Origin: Plectrocnemia conspersa | Lineage: Eukaryota; Arthropoda; Insecta; Trichoptera; Polycentropodidae | Assembly: GCA_009617715.1 (NCBI GenBank) | Contig: VTFK01000057.1 | Span: 620,001-684,000, forward strand | Direction of reading: 5' to 3' | DNA: 64,000 nucleotides | Shown: positions 11,737 through 23,174 of the stretch, in pieces | How the letters are laid out: each line of letters starts with the position of its first letter | Numbering within the stretch: the first letter of the stretch is position 1 | The notes under the pieces: generated by a model | Seen by the model: only the letters and a program-made list of their open reading frames with translations | Told to the model about the DNA's origin: nothing | Databases searched by the model: none | Position numbers and translations under genes: made by a program

Positions 11737-11967
11737 TTAAAAGTGGTTATTGCACCCTGATCCATTGGTTGGATCAGAGCTGTTGTTTTTTTTCGGAAGG
11801 TACTCAATCATGACATCTTCAGATAGTTCGGATAAATTAGTAGGATGCCCTGGTGCATTATCCAAAATTAGCAAAGCCTTGTTGCTTAAGTTATTGTCTC
11901 GCAAATATTTTTTCACTTCTGTGCAAAAGTGATTTTTGAACCAATCCTCTAAAGTAGCTTTAGTCAT
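11737..11967 (-). pseudogene. Tigger transposase, second catalytic segment
   Basis: It continues the transposase after a frameshift. The motif LLILDNAPGHP holds the second catalytic aspartate. It is followed by a decayed version of the usual LPPNTTS block (here EYLPKKNNSSDP). The frame then shifts again, and the stretch 11600-11735 on the minus strand holds FWKNYNIKDAVDNI, whose aspartate would be the third catalytic residue. Confidence 0.88.
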
Positions 11968-12009
11968 CCAAGCTTTCTTGTTGGATCTTCATATGACGGG
12001 TAATTGATT

Positions 12010-12405
12010 TTAATTTAGTCCTTTAAGAGGCCTTGGATTTTCGGACAAATATATTAAAAGTGGTTTTAGCTTAAAATCACCCGCGGCATTTGCACCAAGT
12101 AGCAAAGTTAATCGTTCTTTAGACACCTTATAACCAGGCGCAGATTTTTCGGTTTTTGAAATGTACGTGCAATCAGGCATTAGCTTCCAATAAAGCCCTG
12201 TTTCGTCTACGTTAAACACTTGTTCAGGTTTATAACCAACTCTTTCAATATTTCCCTTTAAAATGTTGGGATATTCCTTAAATGCGGCCTCATCGGCGCT
12301 AGCTGCTTCACCTTTCATTTTAAAATTATGCAAATTAAATCTATTTTTAAATTTTTTAAAAAATCGACATCGAAAAAAAGTTTTTTTGCCGTTATAGCGA
12401 AACAT
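12010..12405 (-). pseudogene. Tigger transposase, first catalytic segment
   Basis: This frame encodes the region just before and including the first catalytic aspartate of the DDE_1 domain: an ASADEAA helix, then QVFNVDETGLYWKLMP, then EKSAPGYKVSKERLTLLLG and NPRPLKG. These are hallmarks of Tigger/jerky-type transposases. Only about 92 bp remain between this frame and the transposon end, so the CENP-B-type helix-turn-helix DNA-binding domain (normally about 120 residues) is missing. The frame breaks at about 12010 and the protein continues in another frame at 11967. Confidence 0.9.
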
Positions 12406-12499
12406 TTTAGGCCGTATATCGAAAACGTGCCTTAATTGAAGAGGACCGTTATAGCGAAAGGCCGTATAAAGAGCGGCCGTATAGCGAGGTATGGGTGTA

Positions 12500-14499
12500 A
12501 TCTAACGCGTGGAAAATAATCTAAAAATAATGCTTTGATAATCTTTGGAAAATTAAATTTTCAACAAACAGTTTTCTTTCGCAAAAAATAAAATAAATAC
12601 ATTACTTTTAATAGTTTGACATGCGTTTATTTTAGCATGAAAAAAATTCGAGCTTTTTAATGTTAGATATAGATAAAAAAATCGACATGGTATAACATAT
12701 CGATTTGATTCATAAACTAAACAAATACAACACCCCCGATTATCTGTGTTTTATTAAAGAATGAATATTCCAGCTGAAGTTCGTTAGAAAAGCTTGCTTT
12801 TCTTTTTCGTTTACATTTTTATTTATCTTATTTATGGGATCCATATTTTTAAAAATACACATTTATTTGCTTACTGTCTTAAACCAATAGCGCGTAAATT
12901 ACAAAAATCTCAAATAAATATTTCGAGAGGTAAAAAATAAATAGCATAAGTAATTATATTGACAAAATATTGACAAACTCTGCCATCGCATTTATAAAAT
13001 GAACAGGGTAGTAACATAAAGGGAAAAACAAGCGTTAAATACATTTTTTGACTCTAAGCTTTAATTAAATATGTAGTTAATGTATTCGGGATAATAAATT
13101 TTCTTTTTACAGAAGCATTTCTTTTCAATTAACTATTATTTCATCAAGCAGTTTTTGCTTATTCTGCTCCGTATACATTTTTAGACGTTACTTTTCTATC
13201 GACTGCCTTCTGGAAAAAAGTTCATTTGGAATTTCAGCTTACCACATTTTCGTAAGAATCGTGCCTTCCACAAAAAATATCCAAGATTACGTTAGGCATT
13301 TACGTCACGTTTCATCGTCGCATACTATATTATGTGCGTAACTGAAAAAAAAATAATATTTACGATCTGAATGATAAAATTTACATCGGTCCGACGACCT
13401 TTTTTATAAAATTGCGGTTCCGCAAAACATTAGCATGTCTGAACATATTTGCATGCCATAACATTCGTACCGACTGCAAAGCCAAATATATATGATTATA
13501 TATTTGAGTTTCAAAGGAAACGTCTCTCCTTTTGCGTCTGTGGGTTTCGGACCGAACAGGATGAAACCGAGACGAACAAAACCGCGAAAACGCAATAAGA
13601 CATGACGTATTGCAGGATTATTAAAATTTATTCATAAGGATTAATATTTGAGCTTTCGCTGGTCTATTATATATGTACATATATGTATAATAACTTTATG
13701 GGATTTGTGTTATTTCATAATGTGAAATTACGTTGCTTATCTTATATTATTCACTTAACAAACCCTGAATAATATAATGGTATTTACCTTAATTTAAGTA
13801 ATTTAAACTCACTGACCAATCCGTAGACTCAGTGTTAAGTTAATTTAATACTATTACAAATAACTTAATATAATATTAATTAAAACTAAAATATTTAAAT
13901 GCTTGTGTGTTGTACATAAATATTTATGCTTCAAATCAGATCATCGGCAATAAATCGTTTAGAATCTTGGCTCATTAACATTTGTTCTTGTTCATTATAC
14001 ATTTTTTTTGATATAGATATTTTTTGCAGATTTCCTAAAATATATTTTAATAAATATACAGTAAACCTTTGCTTATTGTTGCTAACATATTAGTCTTCCG
14101 CTAATAAATGATCATTTATAAACAAAAAATATCTTTCCATATCATTTGCTATATCAAGAACACCGTTTAATTTTGATTATTGAATGAATAACAATGTTCT
14201 CCATCGCACATAAGCTATAACCGATTTGGGTGTCCTATTTCAAGCTGGTTACAAATTTCACTAGCGTATAAAAACGGTTCGGTGAGCATTGTTCACATGG
14301 CAACTGGTCACAAATTGATTGCTCACTTGGATTATTTTCCACACAAACATTGGTCAAATAGGGAGAGGGGAAAAATTCCTGGTTCCCGTTCTTCTTGAGG
14401 AACCCGACTCTGATAATGTATTTATAAAAAAAAGTAAAAATCGACCTCATATAATGAATCTAAACTAAACTATGTCCTATATACTGATGTATTTCAGGT
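12500..14499. other. Non-coding stretch
   Basis: There is no gene. Most is AT-rich. Positions 13380-13620 are less AT-rich (GTCCGACGACC, GTCTGTGGGTTTCGGACCG) and apparently unique, so they are a candidate constrained block. The block TGCTTACTGTCTTAAACCAA at 12872 is nearly repeated at 20424. A 15-bp periodic array lies at 14291-14357 and is listed separately. Confidence 0.4.
14291..14357. repeat. 15-bp periodic array, copy 1
   Basis: Variants of GCTCAC occur at 14291 (GTTCAC), 14306 (GGTCAC), 14321 (GCTCAC), about 14336 (TTCCAC) and 14352 (GGTCAA), with spacing 15, 15, 15 and 16 bases. The same spacing occurs at 16961-17027. Read on the minus strand the 15-mer becomes a five-residue repeat with CEQ/CDQ (for example QSICDQLPCEQC). 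Whether it was ever coding is unknown. Confidence 0.6.
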
Positions 14500-14670
14500 A
14501 TACGTTCCTTCAGTCCTTTTATACATACAAGTAATAAAAGGAGCGGTACATTGCCTTCAAAAGCACTCACATTCTATGTAGTACTTTCACATTAAACATT
14601 ATTATTAAAAGGGACAGATTGTAGTTTTTTGACGCGGCTCCGTGTATGTTAAAACTAGCAAAATTAGTCT
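14500..14670 (+). repeat. Dispersed repeat H, copy 1
   Basis: Blocks TTCCTTCAGTCCTTTTATAC, ACATTGCCTTCAAAAGCACT and GACAGATTGTAGTTTTTTGA occur here in this order. The reverse complement of 42110-42255 carries all three in the same order with modest divergence. The family is not recognised and no TIR is obvious. Confidence 0.7.
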
Positions 14671-14689
14671 CGAATCTATCCCGAAAATA

Positions 14690-15175
14690 TTTTTTATCAC
14701 CAGTAGATATATATTTTAACCAGTGAAAATATAATATAAATTATGTGGCGGATGCTAGTGAAATTACTTGATTTAAACTTTTCTATATGTATTAATATAT
14801 TATATATATTTATATACTAATCATTATTTATTTACATCCGATGCGTAAATGCGTATTTTTTTGTAAAGTTATATTTTCACTAGTAAAGTCCAAATACATT
14901 TTCACCAGTAGATATATATTTCTGCTAGCGAAAATATAATTTAACTGATATGCGCTAATATGCTGCTCTAAAATGCTTATGAAACTCAATTTGACAGTTG
15001 CGAAACGTCGATTTGCTGTTCAAACCCAAACCTAACCTAATGAAAGTACTAAAACTAGTTATAGTCTAATATAAGAGGGCTGATTAAAGTATATTCAAAG
15101 CAAATTTTTGTCAATAGTAGAGCGCAAAAACAATTAATCACTTCTCAGAAGGCAAAAATTCACGTCAAAAGCAAT
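14690..15175 (-). mobile_element. Family F element, copy D (truncated in the hairpin)
   Basis: It is in the same orientation as copy B. It holds ATTTTCACTAGTAAAGTCC, ACATTTTCACCAGTAGATAT, ATTTGACAGTTGCGAAACGT and CCAAACCTAACCTAATGAAAG. It then enters the hairpin arm (GCGCAAAAACAATTAATCAC, ACGTCAAAAGCAATAAAAT) and stops abruptly at about 15181, where an hAT-associated repeat begins. The second hairpin arm is absent. Confidence 0.75.
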
Positions 15176-15181
15176 AAAATT

Positions 15182-15755
15182 GCCCGGTAAAATTTCGAGC
15201 TTAGCTCAAAATTGATATTTTCCAATTGATTTAACAAAAAAATAAAGGCCCATTCGGCTGTCAATAATAATCGCTCTGAATCGTTTTAAAAAAAATTCTT
15301 ATCTTTATCCTGCCTTTACTTATGCAGCGTTATAAAAAAGGCAACGGTTGTAAACCTATTAGAAATATTCGTACAAACTCAATTTTATATATTAAAAAAT
15401 GCTTTATAAAAATTCTCAATAAATCAGAAAATTCATGCAAATACTTTCGATTTTCCTAGAAAGTATGCATTTTTTTAAACATCTACCACTCACACCGTCA
15501 GAAAGGATTCTTATCTGAGTGTATTCATTTATTACTTAAAAAAAAATAAGTGTTAAGCAATTTTTCGACATCACAGACCCCTATTAAAACTTTCCAAGAA
15601 GTATGCATATTAGGCGTGAACCCGCCTTTACTTATACAGCGTTATAAAAAAAATCAGTGGTTGTAAACCTTTCGAAAATATTCGCACAAATTTAATTTTA
15701 TATAATAAAAAATGCTTTATAAAATTTCTCGAGAATGAGAATTATTGATAAAAAA
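15182..15755 (+). repeat. hAT-associated tandem repeat, two units
   Basis: The block GCCTTTACTTATGCAGCGTT with a following ATAAAAAAGGC appears at about 15312 and again (TATACAGCG variant) at about 15622, a period near 310 bp. Each is followed by GTTGTAAACCT and an AATGCTTTATAAAA block. The same blocks accompany hAT transposase remnants at 24490-25960 and 61690-62430, so this is a transposase-free fragment of that family. Confidence 0.65.
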
Positions 15756-15989
15756 ACACTGGTGATGAGTGCGAGATACAGAGGGCAGATAGGAGCACTT
15801 ACCCCCCCCTCTCTTGAATTTAACCAGAAAAATGCATGTCATTTAATAGGATAATATTAATCTTAATTAAATCCAAATAATAAAAAAAAACTATGAATTT
15901 ATTTTTTTTAAATATCCCTACTGGAGAAAGCGGGAGGGATGTCAAATAAAAACTAAAAAAATAGTATCCCGAAAATATTTTTTAAAATA
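15756..15989. other. Short non-coding spacer
   Basis: It contains a C-rich run (ACCCCCCCCTCTC near 15800) and AT-rich DNA. No feature is recognised. Confidence 0.4.
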
Positions 15990-16840
15990 TGTTATTTCAG
16001 TAAAATCAAATCAGAATATATTTTGGTAGCGTTATAGAAAGTGAAAATATATTTTATCTGGCAAGTTTTATTTTCACTAGCGAAGTCAAAATACACTTTC
16101 ACCAGTAGATATAAATTTTAACTAGTGAAAATATATTTTAACTGATTATTGATTGAGAAATTATATGCTGCTCTTTAATGTTTATAATTTGACAGTGGCG
16201 AAACGTATATTTGTTACTCAAACTCTAACCTAACCTAATGAAAGTTTAAAACTTTTATTAGATCAAGTCTAAAATACAAGCTAATCCAATCATATTTTAG
16301 GAGAAAATAAAAAGAAGGACAGATAGACGTCCCATTTCGCATATTACCGCATAGTTTGTCTGCATTTAGATGTTTCACTATGTTCTAAAAATAAGATAGC
16401 TAATTAAACTGATATTACTATGAACTTCTAATATAAAAGGACTCGTCAAAGTATATTTAAATTTTGGTCAATAGGAGGGCGCAAAAACAATTATCACTTC
16501 TCGGAAGTCAAAAATTCACGTCAAAAGCAATAAAATCGTGTCAGCGCTGTTGCAGTGGGAACGCTCGGTAACGAGCGTTCCCACTGCGACGGCGACGGCA
16601 TGATTTTATTGCTTTTGACGTGGATTTTTGACTTCTGAGAAGGGATAATTGTTTTTTGCGCTCTCCTATTGGGCAAAATTTGGTTTAAATGTACTTTATT
16701 CGATTCTCAATTGCTTGATAATGGAGCGCTTTCACACATAAATTCACTATATGGCAACACTGAGCAGCAAAAACACGATTAATTATGGAGATATTTTTAA
16801 TAATTTTTAATGTTTAATTAAAATATTGATGGCTAGCTCT
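15990..16840 (-). mobile_element. Family F element, copy B (near full length)
   Basis: This is the most complete copy together with 60232-61110. Reading the + strand, it has the CAGTAAAATCAAATCAGAAT end, the repeated CTAGCGAAG/ACTAGTGAAAAT blocks, TTTGACAGTGGCGAAACGT, CTCTAACCTAACCTAATGAA, the AGAAGGACAGATAGACGTC region and the block CTTCTAATATAAAAGGACTC. The hairpin (16450-16694) follows, then a far end with TATGGCAACACTGAGCAGCA and TTTAATTAAAATATT. The far end is shared with copy C. No coding frame and no clear target duplication are seen. Confidence 0.75.
16450..16694. repeat. Long palindrome of family F copy B
   Basis: Two arms of about 120 bp meet at CGCTCGGTAACGAGCG near 16572. The arm sequence is the same as at 1923-2171, including CAGTGGGAACGCTCG and ATTTTATTGCTTTTGACGTG. 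Confidence 0.9.
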
Positions 16841-16960
16841 TATATTTATTTGTAGCATAGAAAGGGTTGACTCGTACCTATTATTATTATATTAAAAAAA
16901 TCATAAAATACCATTGTTGTCATGAGGTCTGGAATCATTGTTTTCCCAGGGACCAGGTTC

Positions 16961-17027
16961 GCTCACAAATCGATCGCTTACAAGGCGATTGCTCGTACGA
17001 ATATTGCTCACACGGAACATTACTCAC
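16961..17027. repeat. 15-bp periodic array, copy 2
   Basis: GCTCAC, GCTTAC, GCTCGT, GCTCAC and ACTCAC start at 16961, 16976, 16991, 17006 and 17022, a spacing of 15, 15, 15 and 16 bases identical to copy 1 at 14291. The minus strand reads as five-residue units such as VPCEQYSYEQSPCKRS. The open frame that crosses it on the + strand (16867-17124) has no recognisable domain. Confidence 0.65.
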
Positions 17028-17124
17028 GCGGTTTAAAGAAAGTTATTTAATTTCAATTTTAAATGACACCATATTGAAATATGGTTTTAATAATTATTCA
17101 TATACTATTATTTTTTATTTATAA

Positions 17125-18724
<1,600 letters not shown>

Positions 18725-19010
18725 GTGAGTGCAGTGATTATGTATTTTTCAGTGAAGCTATAATTTTTTCAGTGAAATCATATCCGAATACATTTTTACC
18801 AGTAGATATATATTTCTACTTGCAAAAATATAATTTAATTGATAGGAATAGGATGTCTATGAAACTTAATTTGCCAGTTGCAAAAAGTCCATTTTCGTCC
18901 ACCAAATCAAACTTGTTTAAAAACTATAGTGCGTTAAAGAATTTCCATTAGGTCAAATTTGGTGTATGTATTATATTTTTCAGTGAAGTTATATTTTCAC
19001 TAGTTGTTTT
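18725..19010. repeat. Family F fragment
   Basis: It holds TATTTTTCAGTGAAGCTATA, a second CAGTGAAATCATATCCGAAT, ACATTTTTACCAGTAGATAT and TTTGCCAGTTGCAAAAAGTC, followed by another TATTTTTCAGTGAAGTTATA. This is the non-hairpin half of the family with the terminal block duplicated. Confidence 0.65.
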
Positions 19011-19680
19011 TCACAGGATTTAAGTATGGTGTTCAAAACGGTCAATAAACGACTTTAATTTGAGAGTGATTTTTTCCTTCCTTGGATAAAAACAATATAT
19101 ACTTTGTAATAACCTAATTTATTCACTCGCTTTATATTATTTTTAATTTTACATGGTATTTATACATGTCTGATTCTCATTATGCTTATGATTCTCATTT
19201 AAGTTAGAAATATTTGTTTCAAAACCGTTGTGGTTCGCCAATGTGAAAACATATTCGTGTTTCCTTAATTACTAACTTTTGACCGCGAATAAAGCTTTTG
19301 TTAGAAAGCTCAAAGTTTGATATTTAGAATTAAAATGTTTGTATATTTTTTCCAAAGAGAAAAATTAAATTAATTTACTTTGTTAAAAAAAACACCTAAT
19401 TTTTATCACTAAAGTTGAAAGAAAAGTTTGTTTTTGTCATGACGAAAGGGACAAAGTTAATTATTAAATTATATAATAATTTATAAAACCTTTCTGCCAG
19501 AATGTCATTATAATTTGGTATGACACAGTAGAACGCCATAAATTTACATTATATCTAATTAATGTGGAGCTTAATGAATATTACTTTTATTTTAATAACT
19601 ATTTTTTATATAAGCCTTAATTAATATTAGCTTAAATTTCTATAATAAAATAATTTTGTTATGCAACAGGGGTTAGATCA
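19011..19680. other. AT-rich non-coding stretch
   Basis: I recognise no gene or repeat here. Confidence 0.4.
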
Positions 19681-20060
19681 GAGCCACCTTATTACCCCAC
19701 ACTGACGCAATTCCGTCTCCATATTCGCAAAATTGCATACCTCTGCAAACTACCTTAAAATCTTAAAACGGGCAATTTTCGGTCGCTTTTCGACTTAATT
19801 AAGAGTTGGGTCTCATGCGAGTCATCACGCACCGCCATTAGCGAATGTGACAGTCGCGAGAGTTGTGGTATAGAACGTGGTGGAATGTGGTGTCGCGTTA
19901 CAAGGGTTTTGCGGAATTAGGCCGCCGCCTCGTAGCGAGTAATTATAATCTATTACGGAAAAAGGGAAATTGTTCCGTGCTGCTAATTCGGCCGAGTCGA
20001 TCAGCCAGCTGGCCCTTGGGTTAATTCGATTATGGAGTTTTTATGTGTGGGGGCTTAATG
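19681..20060. other. GC-richer unique block (possible conserved non-coding element)
   Basis: This stretch is markedly richer in G and C than its surroundings and does not match other repeats in the window. It includes ATCACGCACCGCCATTAGCG, TGTGACAGTCGCGAGAG, AATTAGGCCGCCGCCTCGTA and CGAGTCGATCAGCCAGCTGG. It has no supportable open frame. In a large insect intron such blocks are often enhancers or conserved non-coding elements, which is only an inference here. Confidence 0.4.
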
Positions 20061-20739
20061 TGTTTCCTATAGACATATATCTATATGTAGACGAGTTTTA
20101 AATTTGAAAAATTATATGTAGTTTCACCCCCGTCAGCCTTTGTTATCCACCCCTACTTTAAGATCTGTCAAGTAACATCAGTCTGAACTTATGGCAGAGC
20201 GTTTTTTATTTAAAGCTAGATTTTTGTAATATATATTTATTTAAAAGCGAATTTGTCTTCTTCTCTTTTTGAAGCAAAAATGTTAAATATAATTTATATT
20301 TTATATATTTTTATTCGATAATAAATGAACAGATTTATTTTTATTTTTCAATAATGGTATAAAAACCACTTTTCCTATTTTATTTATTAAATTAAAAAAT
20401 AAAAATACTATATTTACAAGTGCTTACTGTCTTAAACTAATCACGGATTTTTTTTATTTGATTGAGTGCCAAGCGACGCGATGCAGATCGCGTACTCTCT
20501 CTCAGCTTCTCATCGACCTACTTATGTGAAACCGGCTTTTTAAAGTTAATTGCCATTTAAATAAAATATTGCTCTTGAATTCTATGCAAACGAACACCTC
20601 ATATTGAAATCGTATAATTAAAGTTTTTTTAATGTATTTAAAAAAAAAATTATACAAACATTCATAAAAAAATGTTTCATCAGATATGTGTTTTATTCAG
20701 ATCTCTAATAAACCAGAAGTATGCGAGTAAGCCCCCACA
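20061..20739. other. AT-rich non-coding stretch
   Basis: There is no gene. A small GC-richer patch lies at 20468-20545. TGCTTACTGTCTTAAACTAA at 20424 is nearly repeated from 12872. Confidence 0.4.
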
Positions 20740-20896
20740 AATAATTATTACAAGGTGAAATATTTCATAAATATAATGTATTTTATTTATATTTCTTCAG
20801 TTATATATGTAAATATAATATATAACTATCTGAGGTACCTCAAAACAGTGAAAAATCGACCGACGTACATGTACGGCGATACCGCTCAAAGGGTTA
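20740..20896 (-). mobile_element. piggyBac-type terminus
   Basis: Read on the minus strand from the TTAA at 20893-20896, the sequence is CCCTTTGAGCGGTATCGCCG, then TACATGTACG, then GATTTTTCACTGTTTTGAGG. A diverged inverted copy begins at a TTAA at 41603. The TTAA edge, CCC start and internal palindrome fit a piggyBac-like end. The opposite end could not be located, so this is a fragment. Confidence 0.55.
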
Positions 20897-21106
20897 AGAC
20901 CAATGGCATTACTGTCAACTCCGTCTATAGCGTGCACCTTCATTAATGAAGCATTTGCATGTGTCTAAACAAAACCACTGTGATTGCTCCTGATGACAAC
21001 AAATAATATCGAATAACAATAGCGAATCAATGGCATTACTGTTAACTCTCTCTATAACTTATAATCAATTAATGCCAATATTCCCGATTTATTTCAATTA
21101 TTCATA
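20897..21106. repeat. Direct repeat of about 30 bp
   Basis: CAATGGCATTACTGTCAACT followed by CCGTCTATA (20901-20929) is repeated as CAATGGCATTACTGTTAACT and CTCTCTATA (21028-21056), 127 bp apart. The second copy may belong to the 3' part of the SINE-like sequence at 21107-21180 on the minus strand. Confidence 0.6.
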
Positions 21107-21180
21107 GGGTTGATATGGGGTTTGAATCTACGACTTTCAAGTATAAGTCACCGACTCATACCACTAGTGTTGTTAAGGCC
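21107..21180 (-). repeat. tRNA-derived SINE-like sequence
   Basis: On the minus strand the sequence reads AACACTAGTGGTATGAGTCG (A-box-like) and then AGATTCAAACCCC (B-box-like), at roughly tRNA spacing. It continues into non-tRNA sequence toward 21000. A complete cloverleaf is not evident, so a tRNA-derived SINE head is the most likely explanation. Confidence 0.45.
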
Positions 21181-21639
21181 GATTCATATTTAATACAACA
21201 GTAATTTAAATTTGACAAAATGTTTATAGTCGCTGTGAGACTCATTAGCTGTTGTTTTACTACGTTTGTTTTAAAAGTTTTATTACGATTGTTGACATTT
21301 GTAGTGGTAATTTAAATAATATTATAACTAGTGTTGTTTTTAACCTACATGCTTTAAATGTACATATTGTTTTAATTTATTCTAACTTTGCTAAGGCAAT
21401 TTTGATTGTTTTAATATAACAATCTTATGGTAATAAATTTTTAATTAATTCCGTTAAAGTTAATTTATAGTTATTTACTTAAAATATTAATATTTATTTA
21501 TAAAGTATTAAAATTATATTAACGTCATCAACTGATTAATATACAAATATTTTAATGCTTTTAGAAGCAGGAAAATTTAGTTTTTGGTAAATAAAGTGTT
21601 TAAAAGGTTAAATAATTATGATTGTCACGTATCTATCAG
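21181..21639. other. AT-rich non-coding stretch
   Basis: I recognise no gene or repeat here. Confidence 0.4.
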
Positions 21640-21808
21640 GCGCGTACGGTGAGATACATTCTCTTTCGCTCGCTCGCGTGTAAAGTGACGAGAGCGTGTG
21701 AGAAGAAGTGGGCGTGCGCAACGCATGTAACGCACGCCCTTATCTTTCACTCACTCTCGTCACTTAACACGTGAGCAAGCGAAAGGGAATGTATCTTACC
21801 GTACGCGC
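21640..21808. repeat. Palindromic element, family G
   Basis: Two arms of about 78 bp are inverted around a 12-bp centre near 21725. The left arm begins GCGCGTACGGTGAGATACAT and the right arm ends ATGTATCTTACCGTACGCGC. Both contain GTGACGAGAG and CTTTCGCT and finish near the centre with GGGCGTGCG. The element is far more GC-rich than its surroundings. Single arms occur at 6461-6530 and 53190-53253, so it is a dispersed foldback MITE. Confidence 0.85.
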
Positions 21809-22166
21809 TTAATATTTAAAATACACGTGCGTTTCTTTATTACAAGAATACCTCCCAAATGGTGAACAGTAACGACATGGCATTTGCACTTGTCATTCAG
21901 GCTGCCATTTCTAGCTCAGTTGTGTTATTTCAAAACTTCAAGTTTTAAATACTTTTTCCCAAATAAATTCCTTTTTTATTTTTTACATTAAATATATTCT
22001 GATTTTTAAATAAAAATAATTCATGTAACACCTATAGCTTACAAGATTTGCTAAAAGTATAAAATTGTTTTTTGTATTAATTTTTCATCCTTTTAAGCAG
22101 CTATCTAGACACTTGCTATTGTTCTTTGAACTTATTATAGGTATATGTACATATATGTTTTTTACA
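21809..22166. other. AT-rich spacer
   Basis: I recognise no gene or repeat here. Confidence 0.4.
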
Positions 22167-22168
22167 TA

Positions 22169-23172
22169 CAGGCGGCCCTCGACTTTCGCACCTAATTGGT
22201 TCCTGAAAATGTGTGCAAATGTTGAATGTACGAAAGTCGAGGGAAGTAAAAAAAATTGAAATTGTGTGTATTTTAAAATATTTATTTAAAGTAAATATAA
22301 GATGTTTAAGAGGCGCTTAAGAGACACGTTTAAGTGGGGTTTTCGGGTGTTTCCTTTGAAAAGTTATCAAGAGTTAACTGTTTTCCACTATTCTTTTTCT
22401 TTTCTTCATATAGTATTTTATAACATGCTATGTTTTTATTGATCGCCCCACGCACTTGAGATATGCGTTCTCCATTGGAATCACAATCTTCCATAATATT
22501 TAAAAATTTGTCAAGGTGCGTGAAGGCTTCATTCATATTTTTCATTGTTAAAGAGTTTTCCAAAATAAAACTGTCTCATCTACATTAAATATTTGGCTAG
22601 AGGAATATTCTACATCTTCAATAGTTTTGGATAATTAGGAAATAAATTCTTTTGCAGCATATTTATCCGCATCAGCCGATTTTCTAGTAAATTTAATATT
22701 ATGAAAAGAATACCTTATTTTAAAATCAAAAAAACCAACCGTTACTTGCTTGAAAAACCGTGTTAAAGTATTTTTTAATCTATCCTTCCAATCTTTGTGC
22801 AAACTAAGAGCTTTTGCTTGAATAATTGAAATACTCAGAGGGACATCTTTTTGATGTTGGTCATCGATCTACGATGACAAAGATTTTCCATTTCATCCAT
22901 GTTTTTTTTTTTGCTGTGTTTTTTTGGAAACATATCATTAAAGATTGTGGAAATATATCTTTACTTTTCACAATTTTGAACGTATTCTTTAATTATATTT
23001 TTATTTTGCAAAATTTAACATATCGTAGAACTGTTTGTATCATACGAACGTCCGATTGAAGCAAAAGATTCAACGCTATCAGAATGTTTTTTTAAAAAAA
23101 AAATTTAATTAAAAAAAATTGTTTTTTTTTAATTGTGCGAAAGTCGAACGTTCGAAAGTCGAGGGCCGTCTG
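22169..23172 (-). mobile_element. Internally deleted Tigger-type element, copy 1
   Basis: The 1,004-bp element lies between TA dinucleotides (22167-22168 and 23173-23174). The inverted ends begin CAGGCGGCCCTCGACTTTCG on the left and CAGACGGCCCTCGACTTTCG on the right (read inward). GTCGAACGTTCGAAAGTCGA makes a further palindrome inside the right end. The minus strand carries a decayed Tigger transposase. The order is a CENP-B-type region (SIIQAKALSLHKDWKDRL), RYSFHNIKFTRKSADADKYA, then SSQIFNVDET with the first catalytic aspartate, and directly after it the C-terminal tail. The catalytic core between them is deleted. The copy at 42385 has the same structure. Confidence 0.92.
22330..22563 (-). 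pseudogene. Tigger transposase C-terminal tail (copy 1)
   Basis: This 77-residue frame contains NEAFTHLDKFLNIMEDCDSN, ISQVRGAINKNIACYKILYE and the terminal QLTLDNFSK motif, the usual end of Tigger-family transposases. The upstream catalytic core is deleted: just before it on the minus strand lies FNVDET at about 22572-22590. The methionine start is an artefact of the deletion. Confidence 0.85.
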
Positions 23173-23174
23173 TA

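Larger units (their letters stand above)
10732..12497 (-). mobile_element. Tigger/pogo-type DNA transposon (complete ends, dead transposase)
   Basis: The 1,766-bp element is bounded by TA dinucleotides (10730-10731 and 12498-12499), the Tc1/mariner-superfamily target duplication. The terminal inverted repeats match at 22 of 23 positions and start CACCCATACCTCGCT. This closely resembles the CATACCTCG-type ends of Tigger elements. Subterminal repeats of GCCGTATA/CCGTTATAGCG type occur at both ends. The transposase lies on the minus strand in several broken frames. The family assignment rests on TA duplication, TIR sequence and transposase motifs together. Confidence 0.93.

Noticed and set aside
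15990..16840. Family F considered as a Helitron because of its hairpin
   Set aside because: The hairpin is about 130 bp from one end, and the TC start and CTRR end of Helitrons were not seen at the apparent boundaries.
16961..17027. The periodic array considered as a CRISPR-like array
   Set aside because: Units are 15 bp with no spacers of constant length and the genome is eukaryotic. It is a degenerate minisatellite.
16867..17124. 85-residue frame on the + strand
   Set aside because: It merely crosses the 15-bp periodic array. There is no domain, and the repeat explains the lack of stops.
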